Of a stretch of DNA of 64,000 nt, positions 10,001 through 18,642 are shown piece by piece (position 1 is the stretch's first letter; each line of letters opens with the position of its first letter). The notes beneath the pieces are model-generated. The model was not told where the DNA came from. It worked only from the letters and a program-made list of their open reading frames with translations, and made no database searches. The DNA lies in NCBI RefSeq assembly GCF_012027325.1, contig NZ_SNUG01000001.1:248001-312000 (forward strand). The letters are read 5' to 3'. This stretch comes from Thermococcus sp. M39 (GTDB lineage Archaea > Methanobacteriota_B > Thermococci > Thermococcales > Thermococcaceae). A program made the translations under genes and the position numbers.

Positions 10001-12400
10001 CTTGGAATAACAAAGAGAGAGCTTGCAAGAGTGCTCAGTGTAAGTGAAGACTCGGTTTATTACCATTGGGTGAAACCCAACTCCCGGGGTAACATTCGTA
10101 TGAAGCACCTTCGTCGGCTGATTGAATTGGCTGAGGCAAGTTTGGAAGAGATAGAGCCAGAATACGTGTCTCTGCAGGCTGGAACTAAGCTCAAAATTCC
10201 GAAGTATGTTGATGAAAAGCTCGCATACTTTGCAGGTCTTATCGCTGGGGATGGAGACGTCTCAAGAGCGGGCTGGGGAGTCTCGATAAGGTTTTCAAAC
10301 AGCAATGAGTTTATACGAGAGAAGTTCAAAAAACTAGCAGAGGAGCTGTTTGGCGTTGAGGTAAAGGAAATCAGACAGAAAAACCGCGTGCCAGCTGTTA
10401 GATTCCACTCAAAGATTATTGCACACGTACTCAATAAGCTTGGCATTCCAATGTCTCCAAAGTCTTCAACGCTCGACATAGGGCCTCAGCTTATGGTGGC
10501 TCCGAAGAACGTTCTTGCAGCATTCATACGTGGTCTGTTCGACTGTGATGGAACAGTTGTCATCCGCGAAGGTGGTTCGTCATACATTGAGCTTGATACT
10601 GCTAGTGAGAAACTCGCGAGAAAATTGCAGCTTGCTCTTCTCCGCTTTGGAATAGTCGCACATTTAAGGAAGCGCAAAAGAGCTGGGATGATCTCAAAGA
10701 TAAATGGAAGAGGCGTTGTTTCAAGGCACGACCGCTGGGAGCTGAAGATTTACGGAGAAAATGCCCTTAAGTTTGCAACATATATAGGCTTTGAACACCC
10801 AGAGAAAGCTAAAAAGCTTGAACTTCTCCTTGAAAAGCTCAAACAGTCGAGAAGCGATACGAACATTGACGTCATTCCTGGAGTCGGAGGGCCAATAAAA
10901 GAAATTAGAACTTTCTATGGACTCGGCATAAATGAAGTTTACGGTTCCTCTTTTGGAAGCGCGATTGAAAAAGGAAAACCAATCTCGAGAAGATCTCTCC
11001 AGCGGGTTGTTGAGAGACTTAGGAAAAATGCGAACATTTTAAACGTTCCCGTTAAGTTACCAAGTGAAATAAGGGCCAGAATTAGGAACTTAATCAAACC
11101 AGAAGAACTTAGTATGGACTATAGTCAATTCTATGAACTGTTCATGAGGAAAAGAAGTAAGAAGCTCCCCTATGGTTTGTTAGTGAAAGTTGCAAGGCTC
11201 ATTGAAGGGAGAGACAAAAAGACTTACAATGAACTTGCGTGGATCCTTAGTGAAATTACCAGAATAGAAGAAGAAATCAAGAACAAACTTCATGTCCTTG
11301 AAGAACTCGCTTACTCTGACATCTTATGGGAGAAAGTGAGAGAGGTAAAAACAATCAGAAGTCCCTACGACTACGTCTACGATCTCACAGTTGAAGGTTC
11401 TCACAGCTTCATTGCCAACGGCTTCGTGGTTCACAATACGGCTGCAGCCGTCCGCGACGAGTTTACAGGCTCTTGGGTGCTGGAAGCTGGTGTTTTGGTG
11501 CTGGCAGATGGTGGTTTCGCACTAATTGACGAGTTCGACAAGATGAGCGATAGGGATAGAAGTGCTATACACGAGGCGCTTGAGCAGCAAACAATCAGCA
11601 TCTCAAAAGCGGGCATTACAGCAACTTTAAACGCAAGAACAACAGTTATAGCTGCTGCAAATCCAAAACATGGAAGGTTCAACAAGATGAAGCCTCTTCC
11701 GGAGCAGCTCGATTTACCACCAACTCTGCTCAGCAGATTTGACCTCATATTTGTCCTCATAGATGAGCCTAATGAAAAGCTTGATGCCGAAATCGCATCT
11801 CACATCTTGAAAGTTAGAAAAGGAGAAGCTGAAGCTATAACTCCAAAGATTCCGTATGATTTGCTCAAAAAATACATAGCTTATGCAAGGAAGAATGTTC
11901 ATCCAGTTCTCAGCAGGGAAGCCATGGATGAGATTCTCCACTATTATGTCAAGATGAGAAAGGGTCTTAAGAAAACTACGGAGAGTGAGGGAATAAAGCC
12001 AATCCCAATAACTGCCAGACAGCTTGAAGCACTGATAAGACTCAGTGAAGCACATGCAAGGATGCGCTTGAGTGAGGTAGTTACCAGGGAAGATGCGAGA
12101 GAAGCGATAAAGCTTGTTGAATACACCTTGAGGCAGATAGCCGTTGATGAAGAAGGCGTCATGGATATTTCAATCCTTGAAGTTGGCAAATCGGCGAGGA
12201 AGATAAACAAGGTTGAAAAAGTGCTGGAGATAATTGAAGCTCTTCAAGACCAATCAGAATATGGTGCCCCAATAGATGACATAATTAAGGAGGCCGTGAG
12301 AGCAGGAATTGATAAGAAAGAAGTTAGAAAGCTTATTGAAGATCTTAAAGCTAGTTCAAGGATTTATGAACCAAGGAACGGTTACTATAAAGTACTGTGA
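7025..12400 (+). CDS. mcm: Replicative DNA helicase MCM with two inteins
   Basis: 1791 residues as translated; removal of two inteins (475 and 635 residues) leaves a 681-residue MCM, the normal archaeal length. MCM is the hexameric 3'-5' ATPase that unwinds DNA at the fork. The N-terminal zinc ribbon is seen as CKDCG and CDQCG. The Walker A sequence GDPGVAK (328-334) is cut by intein 1 directly before its Ser. Walker B is FALIDEFDK and the arginine finger is in LLSRFDL. A winged-helix domain forms the C-terminus. The extein piece between the inteins is only 27 residues (810-836). Without splicing of both inteins the ATPase site cannot form. Confidence 0.98.
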   Translation: MDKEEMINRFVSFLREYSDDKGNKVYLNKISDILTVIPKHSISINWEHLNGFDPELAQELLDNPEETLLAAEDALQIILQEEFFRKEPLKLHARFYNLPKTLLVKELGSEHINKLIQVEGIITRMSEVKPYVSKAVFVCKDCGNEMIRLQKPFASLVKPSKCDQCGSKNIELDVDKSNFINLQTFRLQDRPESLKGGQMPRFVDAILLDDLVDSALPGDRVVITGILRVILEQREKRPIFKKILEVNHIEQISKEIEELEITPEDEQKIRELAKRKDIVDAIVDSIAPAIYGYREVKKGIALALFGGVTRQLPDGTKLRGESHVLLVGDPGVAKCVDYDTKIVLSDGSLAKIGDIVEEAIRKAEASGTLGKVNDGVYAPINLELYALDAETLKVRKVKANIAWKRMAPEKMYKIRTKSGREIKVTPTHPFFIFEGGQFKTRKAEELKVGDLIAVPREIKAKGKPVKLSEIQIRESKANNCIHLKLPEFADEEFWYVIGLLVGEGYAQNRDGSATVYFTNDDSTLILTVYNYLRKLGLNPTIRNSHKGKSAKEVYVCSIEFYSLLEALGIATKSAEKIVPPQLFGARLSDIVAFLRGYFDVEGTVDRKRPKITVVSASKELLKGIQHLLLRLGVKSQLHATKARATNGKMKETKTYYRLFITGEDVIKFAKNVGFSIERKKELLESVIAVDFNTNTDVIPGVGSLLKEIRLELGLRQKDMGINRSTYLHYERNDRRPSREKLKKIVETLKHYQNEKVADKVALLDLLANSDIYWDEIEAIEEYAPEHPWVYDLQVPEHHNFIANDFFVHNSQILRYVANLAPRAIYTSGKSSSAAGLCVAPDSVVVTENGGFEIGALTENWLSKIGSIEYDKGINYAPFLGETVSIERGKISQNLLRKVWKLRAPKNLVKIRTTTGKEILLTSETKLMTLENETITWKEAKDISSNDYVATVRKLEVKEKPLLTLELLEDLDDLVLYGIKGKVKELIEKACENLGITKRELARVLSVSEDSVYYHWVKPNSRGNIRMKHLRRLIELAEASLEEIEPEYVSLQAGTKLKIPKYVDEKLAYFAGLIAGDGDVSRAGWGVSIRFSNSNEFIREKFKKLAEELFGVEVKEIRQKNRVPAVRFHSKIIAHVLNKLGIPMSPKSSTLDIGPQLMVAPKNVLAAFIRGLFDCDGTVVIREGGSSYIELDTASEKLARKLQLALLRFGIVAHLRKRKRAGMISKINGRGVVSRHDRWELKIYGENALKFATYIGFEHPEKAKKLELLLEKLKQSRSDTNIDVIPGVGGPIKEIRTFYGLGINEVYGSSFGSAIEKGKPISRRSLQRVVERLRKNANILNVPVKLPSEIRARIRNLIKPEELSMDYSQFYELFMRKRSKKLPYGLLVKVARLIEGRDKKTYNELAWILSEITRIEEEIKNKLHVLEELAYSDILWEKVREVKTIRSPYDYVYDLTVEGSHSFIANGFVVHNTAAAVRDEFTGSWVLEAGVLVLADGGFALIDEFDKMSDRDRSAIHEALEQQTISISKAGITATLNARTTVIAAANPKHGRFNKMKPLPEQLDLPPTLLSRFDLIFVLIDEPNEKLDAEIASHILKVRKGEAEAITPKIPYDLLKKYIAYARKNVHPVLSREAMDEILHYYVKMRKGLKKTTESEGIKPIPITARQLEALIRLSEAHARMRLSEVVTREDAREAIKLVEYTLRQIAVDEEGVMDISILEVGKSARKINKVEKVLEIIEALQDQSEYGAPIDDIIKEAVRAGIDKKEVRKLIEDLKASSRIYEPRNGYYKVL
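8027..9451 (+). other. Intein 1 in MCM (Walker A site, Cdc21-a position)
   Basis: 475 residues (335-809), starting at Cys335 after GDPGVAK and ending FFVHN before Ser810. It shows an N-terminal splicing block beginning CVDYDTKIV, a TPTHPFF block B, two LAGLIDADG-type motifs (LLVGEGY and LRGYFDVEGT) and a C-terminal block HNFIANDFFVHN. It is therefore a complete splicing element with a DOD homing endonuclease. A helix-turn-helix-like stretch (LGLRQKDMGINRSTYLHYE) lies late in the endonuclease region. The insertion point equals the known Cdc21 site a of other Thermococcales. Confidence 0.95.
9533..11437 (+). other. Intein 2 in MCM (SSAAGL/T site, Cdc21-b position)
   Basis: 635 residues (837-1471), from Cys837 after SSSAAGL to FVVHN before Thr1472. 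Splicing blocks are CVAPDSVVV at the start and HSFIANGFVVHN at the end. Two LAGLIDADG motifs (GLIAGDGDV and IRGLFDCDGTV) mark a homing endonuclease. It is larger than intein 1, with an extra helical region of about 150 residues between the endonuclease and the C-terminal splicing block. The +1 residue is Thr. The site matches the known Cdc21 site b, in the conserved segment just before the ATPase presensor region. Confidence 0.95.
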
Positions 12401-12402
12401 AA

Positions 12403-12414
12403 AGGTTATAAAGG
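12403..12414 (+). promoter_or_regulatory. TATA-like element for aIF2 beta
   Basis: AGGTTATAAAGG lies about 30-40 nt upstream of ATG 12446, in the 45-bp gap after mcm, and offers the translation factor gene its own promoter besides read-through from mcm. Confidence 0.45.
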
Positions 12415-12445
12415 GGAATGAATAGCTTCCTACGGAGGTGTTGAT

Positions 12446-12874
12446 ATGGGAGAGAAGCATGACTATTACGATTATGAGAAGCTCTTGGAGAAAGCTTATG
12501 ATGAATTACCGGAGAATGTTAAGCAGCATACGTCAAGATTTGAAGTACCAGTTGCCATAGTTACAATTGAGGGTAACAAGACGATCATAGAGAACTTTAG
12601 GGACATAGCCGAGGCTATGAACAGGGATCCAAATCACTTGCTTAAGTTCATTTTGAGAGAAGTTGCTACCGCTGGAACTCTCGAAGGAAGAAGAGTTGTT
12701 CTTCAGGGTAGATTCACTCCATACCTCATAGCAAATAAGATGAAGAAGTACCTCAAGGAATACGTCATCTGTCCAGTGTGTGGTTCACCAGATACAAAGA
12801 TTATCAAAAAGGGTAGGTTCCACTACCTCAAGTGTGAAGCGTGTGGTGCAGAAACACCAATTGCACACTTGTGA
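12446..12874 (+). CDS. Translation initiation factor aIF2 subunit beta
   Basis: 142 residues. This is the beta subunit of the heterotrimeric aIF2 that carries initiator Met-tRNA to the small ribosomal subunit. The alpha-beta core (about 25-95) is followed by a C-terminal C4 zinc ribbon, CPVCG and CEACG (about 110-135). Archaeal beta lacks the Lys-rich N-terminal extension of eukaryotes, and so does this one. A strong GGAGGTG site precedes the ATG. The gene follows mcm after 45 bp, an arrangement common in Thermococcales. Confidence 0.97.
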   Translation: MGEKHDYYDYEKLLEKAYDELPENVKQHTSRFEVPVAIVTIEGNKTIIENFRDIAEAMNRDPNHLLKFILREVATAGTLEGRRVVLQGRFTPYLIANKMKKYLKEYVICPVCGSPDTKIIKKGRFHYLKCEACGAETPIAHL

Positions 12875-13089
12875 TGTAATTCATGGAATTCTTTATCTTT
12901 CATATTTTCGCTGCTGCGCTTTTTTCTCCAACTTTGTTCACTAAGTTTACAAAATTAACTGTAAAAGCTTGAATTTTGATTGTTCAATTTTGGGCAGCTT
13001 TACTTATTGAGCTTTTATTTTGCTAGTATAAAAATCCTTTTAAACTTTACAAACTACAAACTTTAGACTAATGCTAATGGGGGATTTCT
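12875..13089 (+). promoter_or_regulatory. Intergenic region with promoter of the Na+-pump decarboxylase operon
   Basis: 215 bp without a credible gene. A T-rich run (GCGCTTTTTTCTCC, about 12915-12928) could end the aIF2 beta transcript. CCTTTTAAAC at 13036-13045 is a good TATA box, which would place initiation near 13068 and give a short leader to ATG 13090. A 29-codon ORF at about 12883 has no proper ribosome site and was not called. Confidence 0.6.
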
Positions 13090-14658
13090 ATGAGCATGAA
13101 AGAGAAGGTGAACGAACTGTATGAAAAGAAGAAGAAAATTTTACAGATGGGAGGAGAGGCTAAGATTCAAAAGCAGCACGAAAAAGGCAAACTCACTGCA
13201 AGGGAGAGGATTGAGAAACTTCTCGACCCGGGGAGTTTTGTTGAGATTGGAGCCTTCGTCAAGCACAGAAACACTGAATTCGGTCTTGACAAGATGGAAT
13301 TACCAGCGGATGGTGTCATAACAGGGTACGGAACAATAGACGGTAGATTAGTTTTCGTTTACGCTCAAGACTTCACAGTGATGGGTGGTTCATTAGGAGA
13401 AATGCATGCAATGAAAATTAAACGCATTATGGAGCTTGCATTAGAAGCAGGCGCTCCAATAATTGGGCTCAACGACTCCGGTGGTGCAAGGATTCAAGAA
13501 GGTGTAGATTCACTCAAGGGATACGGTGAGATTTTCAAGATGAATACAATTTTGAGTGGTGTTGTCCCACAGATTACAGCCATCATGGGTCCTTGTGCTG
13601 GTGGTGCAGTTTACAGCCCAGCCATTGGTGACTTCATTCTCATGGTTGACAATCCCGCAACATTCATGTTCATTACCGGACCACAAGTAGTTAAGGCAGT
13701 TACTGGAGTAGAAGTCTCGCCAACACAACTCGGTGGAGCAATGGTTCACGCCCAGAAGAGCGGACAGGCACACTTAATCGGCAAAAGCGACGAGGAAGTC
13801 CTCATGCTCATCAGAAGACTATTAAGCTACCTGCCATCAAACAACATGGAAAAGCCCCCAAGAGTCAAGACAAACGACCCACCATTTAGAAAGAGCGACA
13901 AACTTTACGAAATCGTCCCAGATGATCCAAACAAGGGTTATGACGTTAGACAAGTGATTTATGAGATCGTTGATAGGGACGCAAACGGAAACCCAGACTT
14001 TCTTGAGATACAGCCCTACTTTGCTCCCAATGCTGTTGTCGGCTTTGGAAGGATGAATGGGCAGACAGTTGGAATAGTAGCGAACAATCCAATCCACCTC
14101 GCTGGCGTCCTAGACATTGACAGCTCAGACAAAATAGCAAGATTCGTCAGAACTTGTGATGCATTCAACATTCCAATTGTAACACTCGTTGATGTTCCCG
14201 GTTACCTGCCAGGAGTTCAGCAAGAGTACGGAGGAATAATTAGGCACGGTGCAAAAGTTCTCTACGCTTATGCGGAAGCGACAGTCCCAATGGTCACTGT
14301 TATTTTAAGAAAAGCTTACGGTGGGGCTTACTTGGCCATGGGTTCAAAGCACTTGGGGGCTGATTTCGTCTTTGCTTGGCCGACTGCTGAGATTGCCGTC
14401 ATGGGCCCAGAGGGGGCTGCAAACATAATCTTTAGAAAGGAGATTGCCAAGGCGGAGAATCCAGAGGAGTTCAGGCAACAAAAAATCAAGGAGTATAGGG
14501 ACAAGTTTGCTAATCCATACGTTGCCGCAAGCAGGGGTTACATTGATGATGTGATTGACCCCGCAGAGACGAGAGGAAAAATCATAATGGCCCTTGAAGC
14601 CTTAGAGTCTAAGAGGGTTAAGTTGCCACCGAAGAAGCACGGAAACATTCCGCTGTGA
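13090..14658 (+). CDS. mmdA: Methylmalonyl-CoA decarboxylase alpha subunit (carboxyltransferase)
   Basis: 522 residues of the acyl-CoA carboxyltransferase family. It moves the carboxyl group from methylmalonyl-CoA to the biotin of the carrier subunit. The acyl-CoA oxyanion-hole regions are clear: LNDSGGARIQEG (about 125-136) with MGPCAGGAVYSPA, and LVDVPGYLPG with RKAYGGAYLAMG in the C-terminal half. Propionyl-CoA carboxylase beta subunits are very similar; the downstream Na+-pump genes favour the decarboxylase role. It starts at an ATG 6 nt after GGGGGA and heads a four-gene operon. Confidence 0.93.
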   Translation: MSMKEKVNELYEKKKKILQMGGEAKIQKQHEKGKLTARERIEKLLDPGSFVEIGAFVKHRNTEFGLDKMELPADGVITGYGTIDGRLVFVYAQDFTVMGGSLGEMHAMKIKRIMELALEAGAPIIGLNDSGGARIQEGVDSLKGYGEIFKMNTILSGVVPQITAIMGPCAGGAVYSPAIGDFILMVDNPATFMFITGPQVVKAVTGVEVSPTQLGGAMVHAQKSGQAHLIGKSDEEVLMLIRRLLSYLPSNNMEKPPRVKTNDPPFRKSDKLYEIVPDDPNKGYDVRQVIYEIVDRDANGNPDFLEIQPYFAPNAVVGFGRMNGQTVGIVANNPIHLAGVLDIDSSDKIARFVRTCDAFNIPIVTLVDVPGYLPGVQQEYGGIIRHGAKVLYAYAEATVPMVTVILRKAYGGAYLAMGSKHLGADFVFAWPTAEIAVMGPEGAANIIFRKEIAKAENPEEFRQQKIKEYRDKFANPYVAASRGYIDDVIDPAETRGKIIMALEALESKRVKLPPKKHGNIPL

Positions 14659-14668
14659 GGTGTTCAAC

Positions 14669-15049
14669 ATGGTTACGATGCAAGCGTTCCTCGAGGGACT
14701 TTACATTACGATCTTAGGAGTTACAGTAGTTTTCGCCGTTTTAACTATTTTAGCTATTGCAATGTATGCAATCGGTTATTTCGAGAAGCGCTTGATTGAG
14801 AAGGAATCTCCAAAAGAAGCGCCAGTGGTTAGGGTTGAGAAAAAGGTCAAGGTTGAGGAGAAACCAAAGATTGAGCCCAGAAAGCTTGCTGTTATTACAG
14901 CGGCAATTTTGGCTTATATTGCTGAGAAGAATGCTCAGCTGAGACCCGTTCCATTTAGAAGGAAGCCTTCTGATGCTTGGCGTTTATATGGTATTCAAAC
15001 TCAAATGGAGGAGGTTGAGAATTTCAATTATGAGTTAGGGAAGTGGTAG
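14669..15049 (+). CDS. Na+-pumping decarboxylase small membrane subunit (OadG/MmdD type)
   Basis: 126 residues from ATG 14669, behind GAGGTG; the upstream GTG at 14660 lies in that site. One N-terminal membrane segment (about 5-32, FLEGLYITILGVTVVFAVLT) is followed by a Lys/Glu-rich stalk and a short C-terminal region ending near a Trp (ELGKW). This is the build of the OadG/MmdD subunit that holds the complex together at the membrane. It begins 10 bp after mmdA and touches the biotin carrier gene. Confidence 0.85.
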   Translation: MVTMQAFLEGLYITILGVTVVFAVLTILAIAMYAIGYFEKRLIEKESPKEAPVVRVEKKVKVEEKPKIEPRKLAVITAAILAYIAEKNAQLRPVPFRRKPSDAWRLYGIQTQMEEVENFNYELGKW

Positions 15050-15051
15050 AG

Positions 15052-15522
15052 ATGAAGGGGAAAGTCAAGGTCATCGTTGATGGTGTCACTTATGATGTTG
15101 AGGTTGAAGAACTTGGCATGGGTAAGTTCAGAGTATCATTTGAGGGGGAGAGTTATGAGGTTGAGGCTAAGGACTTGGGGATTCCATTGAGTGCACTGGA
15201 GATGCCAGTCCAGGCGCAAGTTCCTTCTGCACCTGCACCAGCTCCAACTCCTGTAACAACTCCTGTTTCGGCTCCAACGGCGCCAGCTCCTTCGCCGGCT
15301 CCGGCGGGTGAGGGTGTTGTTACTGCGCCGATGCCTGGTAAGATTTTGAGGATTCTTGTTAATGAAGGGGATCAGGTTAAGGTTGGTCAAGGGTTGTTAG
15401 TGTTAGAGGCAATGAAGATGGAGAATGAAATCCCAGCACCAAAAGATGGGGTAGTGAAAAAAATCCTCGTAAAAGAAGGCGACACAGTAGACACCGGACA
15501 ACCACTAATAGAAATAGGGTGA
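15052..15522 (+). CDS. mmdC: Biotin carboxyl carrier subunit of methylmalonyl-CoA decarboxylase
   Basis: 156 residues from ATG 15052 (GTG 15043 also in frame). The C-terminal biotinyl domain carries the AMKMEN motif with the biotinylated Lys, 35 residues from the C-terminus as usual. A Pro/Ala-rich flexible linker (about residues 55-85) lets the biotin swing between the carboxyltransferase and the membrane subunit. A small N-terminal domain of about 45 residues precedes the linker. The stop is 6 bp before mmdB. Confidence 0.94.
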   Translation: MKGKVKVIVDGVTYDVEVEELGMGKFRVSFEGESYEVEAKDLGIPLSALEMPVQAQVPSAPAPAPTPVTTPVSAPTAPAPSPAPAGEGVVTAPMPGKILRILVNEGDQVKVGQGLLVLEAMKMENEIPAPKDGVVKKILVKEGDTVDTGQPLIEIG

Positions 15523-15528
15523 GGAAAC

Positions 15529-16653
15529 ATGGGATTAGAACAAGCAATAATTGACTTCTTTGCACACATGGGTTTGCTTAACATTACAATAGGGCAAGTA
15601 ATAATGATACTTGTGGGGCTCACGCTCGTCTATTTGGCTATAGTTAAGGAAATGGAACCCTTGCTGTTGCTTCCTATTGGTATAAGTGCTGTGCTTGTAA
15701 ATCTGCCGTTTACTGGAATAGCTGATCCGCCACATGGTTTGTTATATTTAATCCACCGCTATCTCATTAGCACAGAGATAGTTCCATTGCTTATCTTCTT
15801 TGGTCTTGGCGCAATGACAGATTTTGGCCCTATGATAGCTGATCCCAAAACTGCATTACTCGGTGCAGCTGCTCAGATTGGTGTCTTCATCGCAATGCTT
15901 ACGGCGGTTGCCTTGGGCTTTACTCTTCCAGAGGCGGCTTCAATTGGTATCATCGGTGGTGCTGATGGGCCTACAACAATTTATTTAACAACAAAATTAG
16001 CCCCTCATTTGCTCGGTGCAACAGCAGTTGCGGCTTACTCTTATATGAGCCTAGTTCCATTGATTCAGCCTCCAGTTATTAAGGCATTGACAACTCCAGA
16101 AGAGAGAAGGATCAGGATGGAGCAGCTGAGGCCAGTATCAAAGCGTGAAAAGATTCTCTTCCCAATTGCTTCAATGCTGATCATTGGTCTCTTAGTTCCT
16201 TCAGCAGCCCCACTAATTGGCATGCTCATGATAGGCAACCTCTTCAGAGAGAGTGGTGTCGTTGAGCGTTTAAGCAAAGCGGCAAGGGAAGAGCTTATGA
16301 ACATCGTTACAATCTTCCTTGGACTTGGCGTTGGTTCAACAATGAGAGCTGAGTACTTCCTAAATGTCAAAACACTCATGATTCTTGGCTTAGGTGTCAT
16401 TGCATTTGCAACAGCAACAGCCGGTGGCGTTCTCTTAGGAAAGCTCATGATGAAGCTCAGCGGAGGAAGAATAAACCCAATGATTGGTGCTGCTGGTGTT
16501 TCAGCAGTTCCTATGAGTGCAAGAGTTGTTCAAAAATTAGCAGCTGAAGAAGACCCAGGGAACTTTATATTAATGCATGCAATGGGTCCAAACGTTGCTG
16601 GTGTTATTGGAACTGCAGTGGTTGCCGGTGTCTTGCTTTCAGCTCTCGGCTGA
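15529..16653 (+). CDS. mmdB: Na+-translocating decarboxylase beta subunit
   Basis: 374 residues with about nine to eleven membrane segments. This subunit decarboxylates carboxybiotin and exports Na+. The conserved [20 protein letters not shown] region (about 143-162) with its Asp matches the Na+-binding loop of OadB/GcdB/MmdB proteins, and [10 protein letters not shown] lies near the C-terminus. The operon 13090-16653 thus encodes a complete alpha, small-membrane, carrier and beta set. In a peptide-fermenting heterotroph it would couple decarboxylation to a Na+ gradient. Confidence 0.95.
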   Translation: MGLEQAIIDFFAHMGLLNITIGQVIMILVGLTLVYLAIVKEMEPLLLLPIGISAVLVNLPFTGIADPPHGLLYLIHRYLISTEIVPLLIFFGLGAMTDFGPMIADPKTALLGAAAQIGVFIAMLTAVALGFTLPEAASIGIIGGADGPTTIYLTTKLAPHLLGATAVAAYSYMSLVPLIQPPVIKALTTPEERRIRMEQLRPVSKREKILFPIASMLIIGLLVPSAAPLIGMLMIGNLFRESGVVERLSKAAREELMNIVTIFLGLGVGSTMRAEYFLNVKTLMILGLGVIAFATATAGGVLLGKLMMKLSGGRINPMIGAAGVSAVPMSARVVQKLAAEEDPGNFILMHAMGPNVAGVIGTAVVAGVLLSALG

Positions 16654-16703
16654 TTTTTCTTTTCTAACCATTTGGCAAATTAATTTTGATGTTTCGCCAA
16701 TGA

Positions 16704-16716
16704 AAAGTTTAAATAG
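16704..16716 (+). promoter_or_regulatory. TATA-like element for the CBS/homoserine dehydrogenase pair
   Basis: AAAGTTTAAATAG about 35-45 nt upstream of the CBS gene start, in an 97-bp gap that also contains a T-rich run just after mmdB. Confidence 0.55.
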
Positions 16717-16750
16717 TAGGAGGGCATTTTAGTTAAGACCGGTGGTGAAA

Positions 16751-17599
16751 GTGAAAGTTAAAAGCATAATGACACCAGATCCCGTAGTTATTGAACTGCC
16801 AGCATCAAGGAGCTATGCTCTTGAGCTTTTTAAAAAGCACAAAGTTAGGTCTTTTCCTGTTGTCAGGAGAGGAACCAAAGAGCTAGTTGGTATTGTAAGC
16901 ATTAAAAGGGTCCTTGTGAATCCTGATGAGGATCAGCTGGCAATGCTTGTGAAGAGGGATGTTCCCGTTGTTAAGCCTACTGATGACCTAAAGAAAGCCG
17001 TCCGCTTAATGCTTGAGTATGACTATAGGAGAGTAATTGTTGTTGATGATGAAGGTAAAGTTGTTGGAATTCTCACAGTTGGCGACATTATAAGGAGATA
17101 TCTGGCAAAGAACGAGAAGTACAGGGAGGTTGAAATTGAGCCTTATTACCAAAGATATGTGAGTGTTGTGTGGAGAGGTACTCCGTTAAAGGCTGCTTTG
17201 AAAGCTCTGCTCTTGTGTAATGCAATGGCAATCCCGGTAATTGATGATGATGGAAACTTAATTGGAATAGTTGATGAGACAGATTTGCTTAAAGACAGTG
17301 AAGTTGTTAGAGTAATGAAGAGCTCCGCTTTAGCAGTTTCAAGCGAAGAAGAGTGGATTCTTGAAAGCAATCCAATTTTGCTCTTTGAGAAGGCTGAACT
17401 TCAGATGCCAAAGAAACCCGTTGAGGATATAATGACAAGAAATCCAATAATAGCAACTCCACACATGAGCGTCTATGATGTGGCAAACAAGATGGCCAAA
17501 TACAGGATTGAACAGCTTCCAGTTATTAGAGGAGAAGGCGACCTCGTGGGATTAATCAGAGATATGGACTTAATAAAGGTCATTGTGAACAGAAAATGA
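16751..17599 (+). CDS. Protein of four CBS domains
   Basis: About 282 residues. The GTG at 16751 lies 5 nt after GGTGGT; GTG 16742 and 16745 sit in that site but cannot be excluded. Four CBS motifs run in order (two Bateman pairs), for example VKSIMTPDPV, RDVPVVKPTDDLKKA, a third near 120-180 and PVEDIMTRNPII at about 225. CBS pairs bind adenosine nucleotides or S-adenosylmethionine and act as sensors. There is no other domain. The stop overlaps homoserine dehydrogenase in an ATGA, which suggests regulation of, or co-expression with, that enzyme. Confidence 0.92.
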   Translation: MKVKSIMTPDPVVIELPASRSYALELFKKHKVRSFPVVRRGTKELVGIVSIKRVLVNPDEDQLAMLVKRDVPVVKPTDDLKKAVRLMLEYDYRRVIVVDDEGKVVGILTVGDIIRRYLAKNEKYREVEIEPYYQRYVSVVWRGTPLKAALKALLLCNAMAIPVIDDDGNLIGIVDETDLLKDSEVVRVMKSSALAVSSEEEWILESNPILLFEKAELQMPKKPVEDIMTRNPIIATPHMSVYDVANKMAKYRIEQLPVIRGEGDLVGLIRDMDLIKVIVNRK

Positions 17600-18597
17600 C
17601 TGAGATTTTTCTTTCTTTTATAGGTTTTGGAAACGTGGGCAAGGGAGTTGCGAGAGTTCTTCTTGAAAAAGCAGAACAGTTTAGGATAAAGTATGGTTTA
17701 GAGTTTAGAGTTGTTAGCATTTCTGATTCTAAAGCTACTATCTGGGATGAGAGTGGAATAGACTTGAGAGAGGCGCTAATGGTTAAGGAAACGTTTGGAA
17801 GCTTAGACAAATGGGGCAATGACTATGAGGTCTATCAAATGTCCCCAATGGAAGTTGTGAAGGAAGTTGAGAGCGACGTTGTTATTGACGTAACCAATGA
17901 TGTGAACGCGTGGAAATGGCATATGGAGGCTTTCAGACATGGTAGGCATGTTGTAACTTCAAACAAACCTCCCTTAGTTTTTCATTTCATGGAGCTCACC
18001 CAAGAGGCTTACATGAGAGGAGTGAATTACAGATTTGAGGCAACTGTGATGGCTGGAACGCCAATAATAACCCTTTTGCAGGAAAGCCTCTTAGGAGATG
18101 AAATTTTGAGCATTCAGGGAGTTTTAAATGGTACAACAACTTTTATTTTGAGCCAGATGGAGAGAGGACTTAGCTTTGAAGATGCATTGAAGAAGGCTCA
18201 AGAGCTTGGAATAGCTGAGAGGGACCCAAGCACGGACATTAATGGTATAGATGCTGCTTATAAAGCTGCAATTCTCCATAACGTTGCTTTCTATCCAATA
18301 AGCTTTGAGAAGTTGAAAATTAAGGGCATTGCTGAAATATCAATGGAAGATATAGAGAGAGCTAAGAGAGAAGGTAAGGTCATAAGATTGGTTGCTGAAG
18401 TTAGAAAAGGTAAAGTCTCAGTTGAGCCGAAAGCCCTTCCGAAGGATTCACCGTTAGCTGTTTATGGAACACAAAATGTCGCAGTCATTGAAACGGACTT
18501 GTTGGGAGAGCTTGTAATTAAAGGCGCTGGCGCGGGAGTTAAGGAGACTGCTTCAGCTGTTGTGAGTGATGTCATCAAAGCCGTGAGGAGAGAATAA
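17596..18597 (+). CDS. hom: Homoserine dehydrogenase
   Basis: 333 residues. It reduces aspartate semialdehyde to homoserine with NAD(P)H, for threonine and methionine synthesis. The Rossmann motif FIGFGNVGKGVARVL is at the N-terminus, TSNKPPLVF at about 115, and the substrate region GVLNGTTTFIL, with ERDPSTDINGIDAAYKAA after it, in the second half. There is no ACT regulatory domain, so the short form is like the Pyrococcus enzyme. It overlaps the CBS gene by 4 nt (ATGA); the CBS protein might supply a regulatory function in trans, which is inference. Confidence 0.94.
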   Translation: MTEIFLSFIGFGNVGKGVARVLLEKAEQFRIKYGLEFRVVSISDSKATIWDESGIDLREALMVKETFGSLDKWGNDYEVYQMSPMEVVKEVESDVVIDVTNDVNAWKWHMEAFRHGRHVVTSNKPPLVFHFMELTQEAYMRGVNYRFEATVMAGTPIITLLQESLLGDEILSIQGVLNGTTTFILSQMERGLSFEDALKKAQELGIAERDPSTDINGIDAAYKAAILHNVAFYPISFEKLKIKGIAEISMEDIERAKREGKVIRLVAEVRKGKVSVEPKALPKDSPLAVYGTQNVAVIETDLLGELVIKGAGAGVKETASAVVSDVIKAVRRE

Positions 18598-18603
18598 CCA
18601 AAT

Positions 18604-18613
18604 CTTTATATTT
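18604..18613 (+). promoter_or_regulatory. TATA-like element for the PUA/ASCH-like gene
   Basis: CTTTATATTT about 30-38 nt upstream of ATG 18643, directly after the stop of hom. Confidence 0.55.
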
Positions 18614-18642
18614 CCATAGTTGAGCTTTTCTTCGGTGAGAGC

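Noticed and set aside
7025-12400. MCM gene as a fusion or multi-domain novel helicase
   Set aside because: The extra length is fully explained by two inteins with complete splicing ends; the joined exteins give a standard 681-residue MCM.
12883-12975. 29-codon hydrophobic ORF after aIF2 beta
   Set aside because: No suitable Shine-Dalgarno and T-rich sequence that better fits a terminator region.
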